The translations under genes and the position numbers were made by a program. A stretch of 32,302 nucleotides of DNA, taken from the NCBI GenBank assembly GCA_023392995.1, contig JAEWMZ010000177.1:1-32302 (forward strand), written 5' to 3'. The notes under the pieces are model-generated. The model ran no database searches. It was not told where the DNA came from and saw only the letters and a list, made by a program, of their open reading frames with translations. Below, piece after piece: positions 7,363 through 14,827 of the stretch (its first letter is position 1; every line of letters starts with the position of its first letter). This DNA is from Bacillota bacterium (lineage in GTDB: Bacteria; Bacillota; Clostridia; Lachnospirales; Lachnospiraceae).

Positions 7363-7489
7363 AACCTATGTTCTGAAAATCGAAAAAATGTTTGCTAAAT
7401 AAAATGTATGTTCGAACTTTTTGTTGACAAACGAATGTGTGTTCGGTATAATATAAACAAAGGAAACAAATGTTCGTATCATATGTTCT
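7361..7489. promoter_or_regulatory. array of LexA (SOS) box-like operators
   Basis: Compared with the Bacillus consensus CGAAC-N4-GTTCG (10 informative bases), sites occur at 7361-7374 (7/10), 7381-7394 CGAAAAAATGTTTG (8/10), 7401-7414 (7/10), 7432-7445 CGAATGTGTGTTCG (9/10), 7463-7476 (8/10) and a weak one at 7476-7489 (6/10). The best site lies inside the spacer of the yneA promoter. The first five starts are 20, 20, 31 and 31 bases apart, near whole helical turns. Confidence 0.75.
7424..7452 (+). promoter_or_regulatory. SOS-controlled promoter of the yneA-like gene
   Basis: TTGACA (7424-7429) and TATAAT (7447-7452), both consensus and 17 bases apart, flank the best LexA box (7432-7445). 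LexA bound there would block RNA polymerase. The leader to the start codon is about 175 bases. Confidence 0.85.
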
Positions 7490-7635
7490 GATTAATATAA
7501 TATATTAATTTTTTTCTTATCATAAGACAACAGATGACCGGGACGCATAATTGAATTAAGAAAATGATTGATATCTGATTATTTTAACAAATTGTGTAAG
7601 AATCTAAGTCAAACAGTCAATTGGAGGTAGATAAG

Positions 7636-7992
7636 ATGAGCAGAGCGGCAGCTATTATTATGGAAGGCCAGAATTATTATCAGGAGAATAAGAAGCGGAT
7701 CTGGACTTTGGGTATAGTTATTTTATTACTTGCAGTAATCTTTTCGGTTGGTTTTATTACGAAGACAGTCACTGCATCCAGAAGTAATGAGCGGATTAAG
7801 TTAGTAACCAGTATTGAGATTCAAAAGGGTGATACCTTATGGGAGATTGCTTCCGCATATATGAGTGAGGAATATGATGATTTGAATGACTATATATATG
7901 AGATTAAGCGAAGCAATGGGATGACTTCGGATGACATACATACGGGAAATTTTTTAATTCTGCCCTATTATGAGGATGCAGCTGACAATTGA
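7636..7992 (+). CDS. yneA: YneA-like SOS cell-division inhibitor with LysM domain
   Basis: A 118-residue protein with a short N-terminal cytoplasmic segment, one transmembrane helix (about residues 22-42, WTLGIVILLLAVIFSVGFI), and an extracytoplasmic LysM domain starting near IQKGDTLWEIASAYM. This matches YneA of Bacillus, which delays septation after DNA damage. Divergence from lexA and a promoter carrying a near-perfect LexA box support the role. GGAGG (7623-7627) eight bases before the ATG at 7636 decides the start over a TTG at 7621. Overall sequence similarity to YneA is inferred from architecture, so the symbol is a functional guess. Confidence 0.8.
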   Translation: MSRAAAIIMEGQNYYQENKKRIWTLGIVILLLAVIFSVGFITKTVTASRSNERIKLVTSIEIQKGDTLWEIASAYMSEEYDDLNDYIYEIKRSNGMTSDDIHTGNFLILPYYEDAADN

Positions 7993-8020
7993 CAATTCAT
8001 ATAAATCGCCCCCAAGAGAG

Positions 8021-8050
8021 CCTCTGCCGGATAACGGTGGAGGTTTTCTT
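8021..8050 (+). terminator. terminator after the yneA-like gene
   Basis: CCTCTGCC (8021-8028) pairs with GGTGGAGG (8036-8043), with two G-U pairs, followed by TTTTCTT. Confidence 0.65.
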
Positions 8051-8090
8051 AAACTAAACGAGAAATAAGCATAATACTGGTAATACAGAC

Positions 8091-8119
8091 TTTCCAGAAT
8101 TATGTTTATGTATTATAAT
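8091..8119 (+). promoter_or_regulatory. possible ndk promoter
   Basis: A perfect TATAAT (8114-8119) lies 17 bases after a weak -35, TTTCCA (8091-8096). It is upstream of the MITE insertion, so the element would be carried in the ndk leader transcript. Confidence 0.4.
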
Positions 8120-8176
8120 GAAATTGTACTAACAGACAGGGATTAAGGTAATACTTCAAGATGAATTAAAACTAAG

Positions 8177-8328
8177 TAGGTAATTACGAAACTCATTCAT
8201 TGAAGATATTGTATACACAGTAGATACTGTTGCGAAGCGGAAGCTAAGCCCGAAGGAAGCATTGGAGCGTAGAAATAGTATCTACTGTGTATACAATTAC
8301 AAAAACTATATTGTTTCGTAATTGCCTA
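8177..8328. mobile_element. 152-bp MITE-like element in the ndk leader
   Basis: Terminal inverted repeats TAGGTAATTACGAAAC (8177-8192) and GTTTCGTAATTGCCTA (8313-8328) match at 15 of 16 positions. Inside, a 21-base perfect inverted repeat (8208-8228 with 8277-8297, core TGTATACACAGTAGATACT) can form a long stem. A 10-bp direct repeat TAAAACTAAG occurs immediately before the left end (8167-8176) and two bases after the right end (8331-8340), consistent with a target-site duplication. There is no transposase frame, so any movement would need a partner in trans. Partial copies lie at 4514-4529 and 6466-6509. Confidence 0.75.
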
Positions 8329-8361
8329 AATAAAACTAAGGATTGAAAGGTGCGGACTTAT

Positions 8362-8778
8362 ATGGAAAGAACACTGGTAATAATAAAGCCTGAAGCAGTA
8401 GCAAAGAAGTTGGTTGGAAGAATTATATCAATTTACGAGGATAACCGTTTGGAGATTATTCATGCTCACAGAGTATTAGCGAATCGAGCTGTATTGGAGA
8501 AGCACTATGAAGCTCATATTGGAAAGGATTTTTTTGAGGAACTGGTAGAGTTTATGTCTTCCTCGGATGCCGAAGTTCTAATATTAGAGGGTGAAAATGT
8601 TGTTAATATTGTCAGAGAGATTAATGGAGCTACGAATCCGGAAAAAGCCCGTCCCGGTACGATTCGATATATGTTTGGAGAAAGCTTGACAAAAAATGCA
8701 GTTCATGGTTCTGAAACAGTTGAACGGGCACTGCGTGAGATTGAGATTTGGAGAGATTTGATTCGCTTTGAAAGTTAG
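8362..8778 (+). CDS. ndk: nucleoside-diphosphate kinase
   Basis: A 138-residue NDP kinase that transfers phosphate from ATP to nucleoside diphosphates through a phospho-His intermediate. It has the opening ERTLVIIKPEAV, the RPGTIRYMFGESLTKNAVHGSET segment containing the catalytic His (NAVHGS), and full family length. GAAAGGTG (8345-8352) nine bases before the ATG at 8362 decides the start; an in-frame GTG at 8350 falls inside that site. A MITE-like element ends 16 bases upstream of this ribosome binding site. Two terminators follow. Confidence 0.95.
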   Translation: MERTLVIIKPEAVAKKLVGRIISIYEDNRLEIIHAHRVLANRAVLEKHYEAHIGKDFFEELVEFMSSSDAEVLILEGENVVNIVREINGATNPEKARPGTIRYMFGESLTKNAVHGSETVERALREIEIWRDLIRFES

Positions 8779-8799
8779 TTGTATTTTTAATTATATTTT

Positions 8800-8832
8800 A
8801 AAAGGGGCTGCATTCTGCGACAGCCCCTTTGT
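8800..8832 (+). terminator. first ndk terminator
   Basis: AAAGGGGCTG (8801-8810) pairs with CAGCCCCTTT (8821-8830), followed by GTTT. Confidence 0.85.
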
Positions 8833-8860
8833 TTATTCAGGCTGTAAATGAATTAGTTTT

Positions 8861-8888
8861 CCTCTGCAATTATAGCAGAGGTTTTTTC
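8861..8888 (+). terminator. second, tandem ndk terminator
   Basis: CCTCTGC (8861-8867) pairs with GCAGAGG (8875-8881), followed by six T residues. It insulates ndk from the polysaccharide genes. The remainder of the gap to 9111 shows no gene or clear promoter. Confidence 0.85.
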
Positions 8889-9111
8889 TTTGCCCTTCTA
8901 TCCTTGAATTATTGTTCTCTTAATTACCATAATGGGACTAACCTCCATGCATTGTCCTTTTTTCTACTACAATATTCCCTTTTTCACCAAAATAATCCGC
9001 AGTCATATAATAAAAGAGAGTTATAGAATTCAACTTTACTAATGTTGGGATTTAATCGGGTAAATTGGATTCAACGCACAGATCTTCAGAAGTAGGAATC
9101 AACGAAGATGT

Positions 9112-9252
9112 ATGCAAAAAGATGTCTTTATTATTGGGGGAATGAAAGCCAAGGATAAGGCTTTTATTATCACAATCCGACTTACTGCGCTTGAACCAAT
9201 TTTAGCGACGCAGAATGGAGTGGGTATATGCATTAGGGAGGATTTGCCATGA
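9112..9252 (+). pseudogene. 46-residue frame, possible relic of a glycosyltransferase start
   Basis: ATG at 9112 opens MQKDVFIIGGMKAKDKAF and the frame ends at a TGA (9250-9252) that overlaps the next start codon as ATGA. The opening resembles the K-D-V-F-I-I-G...G-x-x-A-K-x-x-x-F start of rhamnosyltransferase/DUF1972-type glycosyltransferases common in exopolysaccharide loci, but the rest does not follow the family. There is no strong ribosome binding site. It may be a decayed 5' end of a lost gene, a coupled leader peptide or a chance frame. Confidence 0.25.
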
Positions 9253-11114
9253 AATTACACAAGTACAGACAGTTCATTATCTATTTAATGGACATTACTA
9301 TAATTTTTGCTGTTTCAATCTTATTGTTTTATTTGCTTCCGGAGTACAGAGGAGCCGGGATGCTTCCGTCTGATACTTTTTTCGTGAATATCCTTCTGTT
9401 TATTCTGTGCTGGAGTATAATCCAATGGTTTTTTAAGACATATCATAGCCTGTGGCGCTATGCCGGCTGCAAAGAATATTTGGAACTAATGCTGGGAGGC
9501 ATCAGTGCATATCTGATATTTATGTTATTTGAACATACGCTGCTTCATAAAAATACGTTCACTTCCTTTCATCTAGCGGTGCTCTCTATTTCTATCTTAG
9601 GCATGATATTGATGAGGATGTGCTACAGACAAAGCCGTAAAGCAACGGATAACAGTAATGATTCGGATAAAATAACCCTTGCTATTATTGGTGCGGGTGA
9701 TGCAGGTGTAAAGCTTTTAGAGAATTTACAAAACCATAAGGGCAGTCAATATAAAGCCCAATATTTTGTTGATGATAGCAGAGAAAAGATAGGAAAGAGA
9801 ATCCATAATGTTGATATCCGGGGGCCAATTGAGAATTTACAGCAGCTATTGCAAGAGGATCCGGTCAAAGTAGTGGTGATTTCAATTCTGGATTTACCAA
9901 TAGAAAAACGAAAATATATATTGGAAGTAAGCACAACGATGAATTGCCAGGTACGCATATTACCGGATACAGCATCCATATTGACCGGTAAAGAGAATAA
10001 CCTTTGGAGCAGTGTCAGGGATATACGAATTGAAGAATTGCTGGGGAGAGAGCAAATATCCCTGGTAAATCAGGAGCTGAATGAATTTCTTGATGGAAAG
10101 GTTATCATGGTGACCGGGGGTGGGGGGTCTATAGGCTCAGAGCTTTGCAGACAAATCTCAAAAGCTAAAATTAGTAGACTGATTATTGTAGATAACTATG
10201 AAAATAATGCATATGATATCCAGCAGGAACTTTGGAGGATCTATGGCGATCATTTGGATGTTAGGATTGAAATAGCCTCCATTCGGGATAAGGAGAAGGT
10301 GGATCTGCTTTTTGAACGGCACAGACCCAATATCATCTTTCATGCTGCCGCCCATAAGCATGTACCGCTCATGGAGAGTTGTCCAGAGGAAGCAATATTA
10401 AATAATGTTTTTGGAACCTACTATCTGGTGCAAGCAGCGGATAAATACGAAACAGATAAGTTTGTACTGATTTCAACGGATAAGGCAGTGAATCCTACCA
10501 ATATCATGGGGGCCAGTAAGCGCCTTTGTGAAATGCTTCTGCAGAGCAGGAAGGAGCGAAGTAAGACCGAGTATGTGGCGGTCAGATTCGGAAATGTGCT
10601 TGGGTCCAATGGGTCTGTTATCCCCTTATTTCAAAAACAGATTGCGGAGGGAGGGCCTATTACAATTACAGATAAACGAATTGTACGTTACTTTATGACT
10701 ATTTCAGAAGCGGTACAGCTGGTATTACAGGCGGGGGCAATGGCTAGTCAATCAGAGATCTATGTGCTGGATATGGGGAAGCCGGTTAAGATTTTGGAAC
10801 TGGCGGAGAACCTGATCAGGCTCTCTGGCCGCCAGCCCTATACGGATATCCACATTGTTGAGTCAGGACTGCGTCCGGGAGAGAAGCTTTATGAAGAGTT
10901 ATTAATGAACAAAGAGGCACTGATTGCAACCTCTAATCATAAAATATTTATTGAGAGGCAGGATAGTATCTCGGAAAAAGAAATGGAAGAAAAGTTAAAT
11001 ATACTGACAAAGGCATTAGAGACAAAATCATATTCTGATATGATAGCAGCAATGAAGCAGGTGGTACCAACCTATAAGGATCCAGATGAAGTAAATAATC
11101 TGATTGATCCATAG
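9249..11114 (+). CDS. membrane-bound UDP-sugar 4,6-dehydratase (PglF/WbpM/CapD type)
   Basis: A 621-residue protein with about four N-terminal membrane helices (residues 8-125), a CoA-binding-like Rossmann domain (about 140-270, AIIGAGDAGVKLL), and a C-terminal extended SDR domain. The NAD-binding motif is VTGGGGSIGSELCRQI (about 289-304). The active-site segment is STDKAVNPTNIMGASKR, with Met where ordinary SDRs have Tyr, as is usual in the PglF/WbpM branch. Such enzymes convert UDP-GlcNAc to the 4-keto-6-deoxy sugar for polysaccharides or glycans. GGGAGG eight bases upstream supports the ATG. It opens the polysaccharide operon. Confidence 0.9.
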   Translation: MKLHKYRQFIIYLMDITIIFAVSILLFYLLPEYRGAGMLPSDTFFVNILLFILCWSIIQWFFKTYHSLWRYAGCKEYLELMLGGISAYLIFMLFEHTLLHKNTFTSFHLAVLSISILGMILMRMCYRQSRKATDNSNDSDKITLAIIGAGDAGVKLLENLQNHKGSQYKAQYFVDDSREKIGKRIHNVDIRGPIENLQQLLQEDPVKVVVISILDLPIEKRKYILEVSTTMNCQVRILPDTASILTGKENNLWSSVRDIRIEELLGREQISLVNQELNEFLDGKVIMVTGGGGSIGSELCRQISKAKISRLIIVDNYENNAYDIQQELWRIYGDHLDVRIEIASIRDKEKVDLLFERHRPNIIFHAAAHKHVPLMESCPEEAILNNVFGTYYLVQAADKYETDKFVLISTDKAVNPTNIMGASKRLCEMLLQSRKERSKTEYVAVRFGNVLGSNGSVIPLFQKQIAEGGPITITDKRIVRYFMTISEAVQLVLQAGAMASQSEIYVLDMGKPVKILELAENLIRLSGRQPYTDIHIVESGLRPGEKLYEELLMNKEALIATSNHKIFIERQDSISEKEMEEKLNILTKALETKSYSDMIAAMKQVVPTYKDPDEVNNLIDP

Positions 11115-11141
11115 AGATAATCGTTAGGAGGATGGATATAC

Positions 11142-12536
11142 GTGGAATATTCTTTGGCAGATATCCTTGCGATAATGATAAAACATTTTTTTATAATTGT
11201 AGTTTGTACTTTTATAGGGTTTTTGTCATTTTTCGTGGTAAACCGTTACATTACGGACCCAAGCTACACCGCTTATGTACAGATGTATGTTAATCCCAAT
11301 GAAGCAACAGGGACAGGTGATTTAAATGAGCTTAATTATGCACAAAAGGTAATCTCCACCTATATTAACTTCTTAAGAACGAATCAATTCTACGAAGAAG
11401 TTACGAAGGGTAGCGGTTTAAACTATACAGCAAATGAATTAAAAGCAATGACAGCAATTCGGTCGGTAGATAATACGGAAATATTTGAAATTAGTGTTAC
11501 GTCAAATGATCCAGAGGATTCCTATCTTCTGGTAAAGACAATGCAAGAGATTACACCAGATTTTATAAGAAATATTAAAGATACCTCGGAAATTAATATT
11601 GTTGATCCGGTTATCCTGCCGGAAAGCCCCTCAGGACCCAATGTTTTATTCAATACATTGGTGGGTGGTATCCTGGGGCTGCTTCTTTCTGCTGTTTTTT
11701 GCTTTGTATGGGAAGCCTTTAACATCAAAATTAAGAGTAAGGATGAATTAGTAAAACGTTATTCCATACCTGTCTTAGGCAGTATCCCTTATTATAAACG
11801 TACGGATAAAGGCTTGTTCGATTTTATTCCCTTTATGAGAAATAGGGCTCTACCGCTTCAACAAAGAGCAGATGCAGAGGAAGAAAAACGGTTTGATGTG
11901 AATGAAGCTTTCCAGGAGCTAAGAACGAACATGCGCTTCACCTTATTTAACACAGGCTGCAAAAAACTAATCATTACGAGTCCTCTGCCGGAGGAAGGCA
12001 AAAGTACCACAAGCTCCAATCTGGCTATTAAGCTGGCTCAGTCGGGGGAACGGGTATTACTTTTAGACTGTGACTTAAGAAAAGGAAAGATAGGCAGTTA
12101 TTTTAATCTCAGAAGCAGACCTGGAATGAGTGATGTATTATCCGGATTGTTAAATGAAAGAGATGTTATTCAAAATACCAACTATGAAAAGCTGAAGATC
12201 ATTACCATGGGCTCCATTCCGCCGAATCCGGCAGAACTCATCAGCAGTCCCCAGATGGAGGAGTTTTTACAGCGTGTGGAAAAGGATTATGATTATATCA
12301 TCATTGACTCACCTCCGGTTAATATAGTATCGGATGTGTTAGGTATTGCCAAATTGGTTGATGGTATCGCAATTGTAGTTCGGGAAGGGGTAACGTCTCA
12401 TCCGAATGTGATCAATGCTCTGGAAAAATTCAAGCTGACAGAAGCAGTCGTTCTTGGCTTCATCATAAATGGAAGCATACAAAGCCCGGTTAAATATTCG
12501 AAAGCATATTATTATCATCATAACAGCAATGGTTGA
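11142..12536 (+). CDS. CpsC-CpsD fused chain-length regulator and BY tyrosine kinase
   Basis: A 464-residue fusion. The N-terminal Wzz/CpsC-like part has two membrane helices (about 14-33 and 170-190) around an extracellular domain, with the proline-rich PESPSGPN stretch before the second helix. The cytoplasmic CpsD kinase part carries Walker A LPEEGKSTTSS (about 281), Walker A' LLLDCDLRKGK and Walker B YDYIIIDSPP. The tail has a tyrosine cluster, YSKAYYYHH, the normal autophosphorylation site. In many Firmicutes the two halves are separate proteins; here they are one chain. GTG at 11142 follows TTAGGAGG. It controls export and length of the polysaccharide. Confidence 0.9.
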   Translation: MEYSLADILAIMIKHFFIIVVCTFIGFLSFFVVNRYITDPSYTAYVQMYVNPNEATGTGDLNELNYAQKVISTYINFLRTNQFYEEVTKGSGLNYTANELKAMTAIRSVDNTEIFEISVTSNDPEDSYLLVKTMQEITPDFIRNIKDTSEINIVDPVILPESPSGPNVLFNTLVGGILGLLLSAVFCFVWEAFNIKIKSKDELVKRYSIPVLGSIPYYKRTDKGLFDFIPFMRNRALPLQQRADAEEEKRFDVNEAFQELRTNMRFTLFNTGCKKLIITSPLPEEGKSTTSSNLAIKLAQSGERVLLLDCDLRKGKIGSYFNLRSRPGMSDVLSGLLNERDVIQNTNYEKLKIITMGSIPPNPAELISSPQMEEFLQRVEKDYDYIIIDSPPVNIVSDVLGIAKLVDGIAIVVREGVTSHPNVINALEKFKLTEAVVLGFIINGSIQSPVKYSKAYYYHHNSNG

Positions 12537-13260
12537 TCTTCATACACATATATTACCTAATATGGATGATGGGGCAGGAAGTATCGAAGAAGCTATATTA
12601 ATGTCAGAGGCCTTTCGGGAACAGTTAATAACTGCTGTAGCTTGTACCTCGCATTACTATCCGTCAAAAATCAGTTTGCAGGAATATGTGAGCAAGCGAA
12701 CCGAGGCTATGAAAAAGCTGGAGCATTGCGGGATAGACTTAAAGGCTGCCAGTGAGACCTATTTGCATGAATATTTATTTCATTATGTGGATTTACACCA
12801 GTTATGTATTTTCCAAACTGACTATCTTCTGATCGAATTACCCTGCACTGACAAATGGGAGGAGAATATTTATGACATGCTGGAGCGATTGATTCACTAT
12901 TATCATGTCATACCAATTATTGCGCATATAGAACGGTATCCGGCTTCGCGGAAGAATACAAAGTGGATCGGTCGGTTTCTTCAGCTGGGATGTCTTATCC
13001 AGGTAAATGCCGCAAGTATATTAGATTGGAAGCAGTGGCCAAGATTGAAGCGATATTTCAGGCTGGGGTACGTTCATGTAATCGCAAGCGACAGTCACAA
13101 TTTAAGCACACGTCCGCCGCAGCTGCCCCAGGCCTATGCTAAAGTTAGTAAGAAGCTGGGAGAGGAATATAGCAGGCGGTTAAAAGTAAATGCGGAAGCA
13201 GTGCTGCGAGGAGAAAAATTGCAAATGATATCAAAGGCTTCTTCGAGTGAATTTTTGTAG
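12529..13260 (+). CDS. CpsB/YwqE-type PHP protein-tyrosine phosphatase
   Basis: A 243-residue PHP-domain phosphatase that dephosphorylates BY kinases such as the one encoded just upstream. Metal ligands are visible in MVDLHTHILPNMDDGA (HxH), CTSHYYP, AHIERYP and IASDSHN. The ATG at 12529 lies within the last codons of the kinase gene (8-base overlap), implying translational coupling because no good ribosome binding site is seen. An in-frame ATG at 12469 would add 20 residues unlike the family, so the inner start is preferred. Kinase and phosphatase form the regulatory pair of the locus. Confidence 0.92.
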   Translation: MVDLHTHILPNMDDGAGSIEEAILMSEAFREQLITAVACTSHYYPSKISLQEYVSKRTEAMKKLEHCGIDLKAASETYLHEYLFHYVDLHQLCIFQTDYLLIELPCTDKWEENIYDMLERLIHYYHVIPIIAHIERYPASRKNTKWIGRFLQLGCLIQVNAASILDWKQWPRLKRYFRLGYVHVIASDSHNLSTRPPQLPQAYAKVSKKLGEEYSRRLKVNAEAVLRGEKLQMISKASSSEFL

Positions 13261-13378
13261 CGAAATAGTGAACATTACACATCCAGAAATGCGCGACCAG
13301 ACGTCGCGGGTCTGTTAGTATTGTGAGTTTAGGCATAACGCCTATGGAGTGAGTAAAATTAAATCAGCTAAATAAACA

Positions 13379-13424
13379 AGGCAGGCTGCGAAGGAAAGGG
13401 TACACTAGCAGTCTGTTTTGCTTT
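13379..13424 (+). terminator. possible terminator after the kinase/phosphatase genes
   Basis: AGGCAGGCTGC (13379-13389) can pair with GCAGTCTGTTT (13408-13418) using several G-U pairs, followed by TTGCTTT. It would separate the regulatory genes from capE. Confidence 0.4.
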
Positions 13425-13454
13425 GTGATCAGGTGACATCAGGTGGAGGATTTT

Positions 13455-13583
13455 ATGGGCGAACGTGAAGCAAATTGGTCTGAGGCAGATACAAAACAGG
13501 AGCAGCTGGAACCATCGACTTATTTCATCATAATATATAGTGTGAAACGCAGAGCATTTCACATCTGGCACCCCGCAGCCTAA
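13455..13583 (+). CDS. 42-residue hypothetical frame with ribosome binding site
   Basis: GGTGGAGG precedes an ATG at 13455 that opens MGEREANWSEADTKQEQLEP and runs to TAA at 13581-13583. The C-terminal third is encoded by the hairpin repeat at 13541. No family recognised. It could be a real small protein or a chance frame behind a fortuitous Shine-Dalgarno sequence. Confidence 0.25.
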   Translation: MGEREANWSEADTKQEQLEPSTYFIIIYSVKRRAFHIWHPAA

Positions 13584-13609
13584 AGGTTGAATGTTAGTTA
13601 GTGTGAAAG
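13541..13609 (-). repeat. 61-bp hairpin repeat family, single copy
   Basis: TGTGAAACGC-AGA-GCATTTCACA forms a strong hairpin, followed by TCTGGCACC, a CAGCC/GGTTG mini-stem and GAATGTTAGTTAG. Read on the minus strand this is the same unit as the tandem copies at 31666-31848. Confidence 0.7.
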
Positions 13610-13695
13610 GTAGAACTTACAAAGGAACCTAGACCAACTGGAATGCAGCAGAGTTTGAGTTTTGAGATTACCAAAAAAGAAAGGATGGTGGAAGA

Positions 13696-14715
13696 GTGTT
13701 TGAGAATGAAACTCTTCTAATTACCGGAGGAACGGGAAGCTTTGGAAATGCAGTCCTTCAGAGATTTCTGAATACGGATATCGGAGAAATCCGTATCTTT
13801 TCGCGAGATGAGAAGAAGCAAGATGATATGCGGCGAATTTATAAAAACGACAGAATAAAGTATTATTTGGGTGATATTCGGGATATTCAATCCATTAAGA
13901 ATGCAATTCATGGAGTTAATTATATATTTCATGCGGCAGCGCTGAAGCAGGTGCCCTCCTGCGAGTTCTTTCCCTTAGAAGCAGTGAAAACAAATGTGTT
14001 GGGGACAGACTATTTACTTACAGCTGCTATTGAGGCAGGTGTGAAGAAGGTAATCTGTCTTTCGACGGATAAAGCTGCTTACCCAATCAATGCTATGGGT
14101 ATATCCAAAGCCATGCTTGAAAAGGTAATGATAGCAAAATCAATTACGGTTGATCCCGACAAGACATTGATCTGTGGCACTAGATACGGCAATGTCATGG
14201 CCTCCAGAGGTTCTGTGATACCTCGATTTATTGAACAAATCAAAGCAAACCAGCCAATAACAGTTACAAACCCCAACATGACCAGATTTTTGATGAGTCT
14301 GGAGGAAGCGGTGGAGTTGGTGGTATATGCCTTTGAGCATGCGAAATCAGGGGATATCATGGTGCAAAAAGCGCCTGCTGCGGCTATCGGAGATCTTGCG
14401 CTGGCCATAAAGGAGCTTTTTCAGGCAAACAGTGAAATTAAAGTAATTGGAACCAGACATGGGGAAAAGCGTTATGAAACCTTATTAACCAGAGAAGAAT
14501 TTCTTGTAGCAGAAGACATGGGGAGCTATTATCGTATTCCGGCAGACAAAAGGGAGCTGAATTACGATAAGTACTTCACTGAGGGAAGTGAGATATTGGA
14601 TGCGCAGCAGGAATATAACTCGGATAATACCAACCGTCTCACGGTTGATCAGATAAAAGAAAAGCTGCTGGAGCTGGAATACATGAAAGCTGAATTATCC
14701 AATCGATTTTCCTGA
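13696..14715 (+). CDS. capE: CapE/FnlA-type UDP-GlcNAc 5-inverting 4,6-dehydratase
   Basis: A 339-residue soluble SDR enzyme, close to the usual 342 of CapE. It has LLITGGTGSFGNAVL (NAD motif, about residues 7-21), FHAAALKQVPSCEFFPLEAVKTN, the active-site segment CLSTDKAAYPINAMGISKAMLEK with Met in the Tyr position, and TRYGNVMASRGSVIP. CapE/FnlA/WbjB convert UDP-GlcNAc to a 4-keto-6-deoxy sugar with inversion at C5, the first step toward UDP-L-FucNAc and related L-sugars. The start is GTG at 13696 after AAAGGATGGTGG. It is followed by the capF-like and capG genes. Confidence 0.9.
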   Translation: MFENETLLITGGTGSFGNAVLQRFLNTDIGEIRIFSRDEKKQDDMRRIYKNDRIKYYLGDIRDIQSIKNAIHGVNYIFHAAALKQVPSCEFFPLEAVKTNVLGTDYLLTAAIEAGVKKVICLSTDKAAYPINAMGISKAMLEKVMIAKSITVDPDKTLICGTRYGNVMASRGSVIPRFIEQIKANQPITVTNPNMTRFLMSLEEAVELVVYAFEHAKSGDIMVQKAPAAAIGDLALAIKELFQANSEIKVIGTRHGEKRYETLLTREEFLVAEDMGSYYRIPADKRELNYDKYFTEGSEILDAQQEYNSDNTNRLTVDQIKEKLLELEYMKAELSNRFS

Positions 14716-14827
14716 ACTCTTAACGAAGCAATGACGAAATAATTTTTTTGAGATTATTCATCATGAGATATCGCATTATCGTGCAACTGAAAGGGAAATG
14801 GGCAAAAAAAGAGAGGAATGAATTAGC

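Noticed and set aside
8829..9026. 65-codon frame after ndk
   Set aside because: It lies across the second ndk terminator, has no ribosome binding site and shows no family features.
13265..13330. Possible further copy of the 61-bp hairpin repeat after the phosphatase gene
   Set aside because: Only fragments such as ACACATC and GTTAGTATTGTGAG match; the strong hairpin is absent, so it is too decayed to claim.
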